Shown here one piece after another: positions 36,026-37,882 of a stretch of 37,882 nt of DNA. The notes below the pieces were generated by a model. It worked only from the letters and a program-made list of their open reading frames with translations, was not told the origin of the DNA and searched no databases. The first letter of the stretch is position 1. Every line of letters starts with the position of its first letter. A program made the position numbers and the translations under genes. Source of the stretch: an uncultured Bacilli bacterium (lineage in GTDB: Bacteria > Bacillota_I > Bacilli_A > RFN20 > CAG-826); the NCBI GenBank assembly GCA_944369075.1, contig CALVXK010000010.1, positions 1 to 37,882 of the forward strand, read 5' to 3'.

Positions 36026-36376
36026 TTAACCAAGAATTTGTTTAATTCTTGCAGATTTACCACTTCTATTTCTAAGATAAGTGATTTTATTTCTTCTAAC
36101 TTTACCTCTTTTAATAACTTCAATTTTAGCAACGTTTGGTGAGTGTAAAGGGAATACTCTTTCAACACCGATACCAGAAGAAACTTTTCTAACAGTGAAA
36201 GTTTCAGCGACGCCGCCGCCTCTTCTCATTAAGACAACGCCTTCAAATACTTGAATTCTGCTTTTTCCATTTTCTGTAATTCTAACAGAAACTCTTACAG
36301 TATCACCACTTGAAAATTGAGGAATATCATCTCTTAATTGGCTAGCTGTAACTTCTTTAACTAAATTTTTGTTCAT
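36026..36376 (-). CDS. rplS: 50S ribosomal protein L19
   Basis: 116 residues, the normal length. The landmarks are [56 protein letters not shown] and the basic end [23 protein letters not shown]19 sits at the interface of the subunits near the EF-G site. In Bacillus it ends the rpsP-khpA-ylqD-rimM-trmD-rplS operon; here it is a separate minus-strand unit, divergent from rpsP-khpA. It has a GGAG site about 11 nt upstream. Confidence 0.97.
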   Translation of the reverse strand: MNKNLVKEVTASQLRDDIPQFSSGDTVRVSVRITENGKSRIQVFEGVVLMRRGGGVAETFTVRKVSSGIGVERVFPLHSPNVAKIEVIKRGKVRRNKITYLRNRSGKSARIKQILG

Positions 36377-36518
36377 GTTACTTTTCTCTCCTTCTTATCT
36401 TATCTTTCTCTTGATGTTCATATAAATTCTTAATGTAACTTTTACTCTATCTATATATAATAGATAAAGATTTTTTATAGCGGACCATCCGTAGCACTTC
36501 TTCCAAAAATGCTTAAAT

Positions 36519-36547
36519 ATTTTACCGAAAAACAACAACTAAGTAAA
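36519..36547 (-). promoter_or_regulatory. Promoter of rplS with a long structured leader
   Basis: On the minus strand TTTACT (36542-36547) and TAAAAT (36519-36524) are 17 nt apart, giving a leader of about 135 nt. The leader folds into small hairpins: GCATTT/AAGTGC, CGGA-TGG-TCCG near 36481-36491, and TATCTAT/ATAGATA further down. Its place fits the L19 leader element of low-GC Gram-positives; I cannot confirm membership. Confidence 0.45.
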
Positions 36548-36733
36548 GAAAAATCGTTTATCTTATGAAGTGTAAATTAACCGTCAAATAACAAAGTCAA
36601 TACAATAAACAAGTAAAAAAGTTATTCAAAAAAAATAACACATCCTCTTTACATTAAAATGAGTTTAAAATATGAAGATTTTATTACCATTTTACTTGCA
36701 AAGAGTTTGAAATTCGCTTTTTATTAACTATGA
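36548..36733. other. AT-rich spacer between rplS and the candidate RNA
   Basis: There is no ORF of note. Apart from the minus-strand terminator at 36615-36639 nothing is recognised. Confidence 0.4.
36615..36639 (-). terminator. Orphan minus-strand intrinsic terminator
   Basis: On the minus strand GTTATT (36634-36639) pairs with AATAAC (36621-36626) around a 7-nt loop and is followed by six T (36615-36620). No minus-strand gene precedes it, so it either ends an unannotated RNA or insulates rplS. Confidence 0.6.
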
Positions 36734-36870
36734 GGCGTCCCTTGTGTTAAATTCTATTTAATCAAGTTAGACTTTAAATTGACATTTCTTAGGTTTATTG
36801 AACTGATGCCAAGAACACTGACAAGATCAAGCCCAAATCTCCCTGTGAGTAATTCGTAGGGAGATTTATT
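36734..36870 (+). ncRNA. Candidate structured RNA with terminal hairpin upstream of rpsP
   Basis: On the plus strand several helices can be drawn. GGC (36734-36736) pairs with GCC (36831-36833), CTT/AAG and GTGTT/AACAC pair 36741-36748 with 36814-36825, and ATCA(A)GTT (36761-36768) pairs with AACTGAT (36801-36807). An alternative GGCGTC/GATGCC pairing (36734-36739 with 36805-36810, one G-U) excludes the last of these. A strong 10-bp hairpin AAATCTCCCT/AGGGAGATTT (36835-36867) closes the element, followed by ATTATT, a weak terminator. No known RNA family (SRP, tmRNA, RNase P, T-box) is recognised. Strand and extent are uncertain. Confidence 0.3.
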
Positions 36871-36992
36871 ATTCAAACATTTTCTTTCTCAAATTAACAT
36901 AAGCAAACTTTTATTAATAGTTTCTTTTTTTCAAAATAAAGTATATCTAATTTTTGTAGTTTAATAAATTCGTGTATGTTAAGTAAAACTAC
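36871..36992. other. AT-rich spacer upstream of rpsP
   Basis: No gene or repeat is recognised before the rpsP promoter. Confidence 0.4.
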
Positions 36993-37021
36993 TTGACAGC
37001 GGCATTTATAATGTATATCAT
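36993..37021 (+). promoter_or_regulatory. Promoter of rpsP-khpA
   Basis: A perfect -35 TTGACA (36993-36998) and TATCAT (37016-37021) are 17 nt apart. RNA should start near 37028, just before AAGGAG at 37034-37039. Confidence 0.6.
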
Positions 37022-37049
37022 TATATCGTTTTTAAGGAGTTTATTTATT

Positions 37050-37532
37050 ATGGCAGTTAAAATTAGATTAACAAGAATTGGTAGACATAAAGATCCAATC
37101 TATAGAATAGTTGTTGCAGAAAGCAAATATGCAAGAGATGGTAGATTTATTGAACAAATCGGTTTCTATAATCCATCAAAACCATTAAGTGAAGCAACAA
37201 TTGAAGAAGAAATCGCATTAAAATGGTTATGTCAAGGTGCTCAATATAGCGATACTATTAAAGCTATCTTAAGTGAAAAAGGTATCATAGCAAAAGCAAA
37301 AGATATTAAATCAACTTTACCAGCAAAAGAAAAAGTTGCTAAAACATCTTGTCCAAAAGATGAAGAAGCTTTAAAGAAAGCAAAACAAGAAAAATCATTA
37401 GCAAATAAAGAAGCTAAAGCTCAAAAAGCTGAAAGATTAAAGAAACAAGCTGAAGCTAAAGCTCAAAAAGAAGCTGAAGAAGCTGCTCAAACTGCTAATG
37501 AAGAAGCACCAGCTGAAGCTCAAGGAGAATAA
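37050..37532 (+). CDS. rpsP: 30S ribosomal protein S16 with a long charged tail
   Basis: 160 residues against about 80-90 usually. The S16 core (1 to about 80) reads VKIRLTRIGRHKDPIYRIVVAESKYARDGRFIEQIGFYNP, then ALKWLCQGAQYSDTIKAILSEKG. After residue 90 comes a Lys/Ala/Glu-rich low-complexity tail, likely helical. The ATG at 37050 has AAGGAG 10 nt upstream. A TTG at 36993 is in frame but is itself the -35 element of the promoter, so the longer form is rejected. It is followed 8 nt later by khpA, as in Bacillus. Confidence 0.96.
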   Translation: MAVKIRLTRIGRHKDPIYRIVVAESKYARDGRFIEQIGFYNPSKPLSEATIEEEIALKWLCQGAQYSDTIKAILSEKGIIAKAKDIKSTLPAKEKVAKTSCPKDEEALKKAKQEKSLANKEAKAQKAERLKKQAEAKAQKEAEEAAQTANEEAPAEAQGE

Positions 37533-37540
37533 TCCTATTT

Positions 37541-37801
37541 ATGGATTATAGCAAATTAATTCACTTAATCGTTGATTCTTTTGTTGAAAATCCAGAGTCA
37601 ATCTTAATTAGAACTATTGATAGTGAAAAACCAAATGAAGTTACTATCTTAATCTGTTCTGAAAATAATGATACAGCAAAACTTATTGGTAAAAAAGGTT
37701 GTGTTGCTAATGCAATTAGAGAAATCGTTGCAATAACTGGAAAGCTTGAAAACAAAAGAGTTCATGTTAAATTTGAATCATTTGATGATGAAGGAAAGTA
37801 A
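37541..37801 (+). CDS. khpA: KH-domain RNA-binding protein KhpA (YlqC)
   Basis: 86 residues, full length. It is a single KH domain with the RNA-binding G-x-x-G loop in KLIGKKGCVANAIREIV. The rpsP-khpA order is standard, and RimM/TrmD would be expected next, beyond the window. KhpA pairs with KhpB to bind small RNAs and influence cell division and envelope genes in related bacteria. An AAGGAG lies at the end of rpsP. Confidence 0.93.
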   Translation: MDYSKLIHLIVDSFVENPESILIRTIDSEKPNEVTILICSENNDTAKLIGKKGCVANAIREIVAITGKLENKRVHVKFESFDDEGK

Positions 37802-37882
37802 ATAAGGCTCTTTAAACTTTACAGGGGTTTCCGGGGGTTTAGGGCAAAATTAACAAAAATTCTTTAAATTTAAAGGGGGACG
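37802..37882. other. G-rich terminal segment without a gene
   Basis: The last 80 bases contain G-runs at 37824-37827, 37833-37837, 37842-37844 and 37875-37879, unlike anything else in this AT-rich window. No rimM or other coding start is seen. It may be a low-quality contig end. Confidence 0.4.

Noticed and set aside
36734-36870. SRP RNA, tmRNA, RNase P RNA or T-box
   Set aside because: The diagnostic motifs of these families (for example GGAAGCA of SRP, GAAAGTCC of RNase P, GGGTGG of T-box) are absent.
36993-37049. N-terminal extension of S16 from a TTG start
   Set aside because: The TTG is part of the perfect TTGACA -35 element, and the ATG at 37050 has a good AAGGAG and matches the family start.

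Overview
The window looks like a piece of the core chromosome of an AT-rich, low-GC Gram-positive bacterium of the Mollicutes/uncultured gut Bacilli kind. The evidence is a PolC-type polymerase, the Bacillus-like order of housekeeping genes, a lipoprotein-type ATP synthase b subunit (known from Mycoplasma), a MEP-pathway gene, and very AT-rich spacers. UGG encodes tryptophan at every site checked. Stop codons of the 32 protein genes are 25 TAA, 6 TAG and a single TGA (rbgA), so the code is standard but TGA is nearly unused. No CRISPR array, insertion sequence, prophage or rRNA gene was seen.

Layout. 3-1464 (-): an accessory-looking AlbA_2/HATPase/winged-helix regulator whose promoter carries three copies of a 10-bp motif. 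1657-1730 (-): tRNA-Arg(CCG). 1796-3689 (+): a lipoprotein metallophosphoesterase overlapping an 8-TM membrane protein, closed by a two-way terminator. 3748-5802 (-): an EF-G-2-type translation GTPase with Asn in place of the catalytic His. 6078-9931 (+): two coupled, unrecognised lipoproteins; the first is an internal tandem duplication. 9949-17082 (+): a strong promoter and the complete F-type ATP synthase operon atpIBEFHAGDC. 17127-17356: two convergent tRNA genes, Ala(GGC) and Arg(CCT), with mirror-image 3' trailers around a shared terminator.

17378-35945 (-) and rplS at 36026-36376 (-) form a long housekeeping block. Read in transcription order it is rplS, rbgA, rnhB, dprA, topA, trmFO, xerC, rpsB, tsf, pyrH, frr, cdsA, dxr, rseP, polC, then tRNA-Arg. 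This matches the Bacillus subtilis order, except that uppS (between frr and cdsA) and proS (between rseP and polC) are missing and the flanking genes are closed up. Intrinsic terminators split the block after rplS, after xerC and after tsf. New promoters lie before rbgA, topA, rpsB and pyrH, and the pyrH promoter would give a leaderless mRNA. 36377-37049 is a long divergent spacer holding the rplS leader, a minus-strand terminator, and a candidate structured RNA with a terminal hairpin. rpsP and khpA (+) follow on the other strand. The sequence ends in an untypically G-rich tail that may be a contig-end artefact.

Functionally the window holds energy conversion (ATP synthase), translation (S2, S16, L19, EF-Ts, RRF, RbgA, TrmFO, EF-G-2, three tRNAs), DNA replication and processing (PolC, TopA, XerC, DprA, RNase HII), and envelope lipid metabolism or envelope proteolysis (CdsA, Dxr, RseP, lipoproteins). 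The best candidates for something new are the self-regulated AlbA_2 gene, the duplicated lipoprotein pair, the mirrored tRNA pair, the c subunit with a two-carboxylate ion site, and the structured RNA upstream of rpsP.
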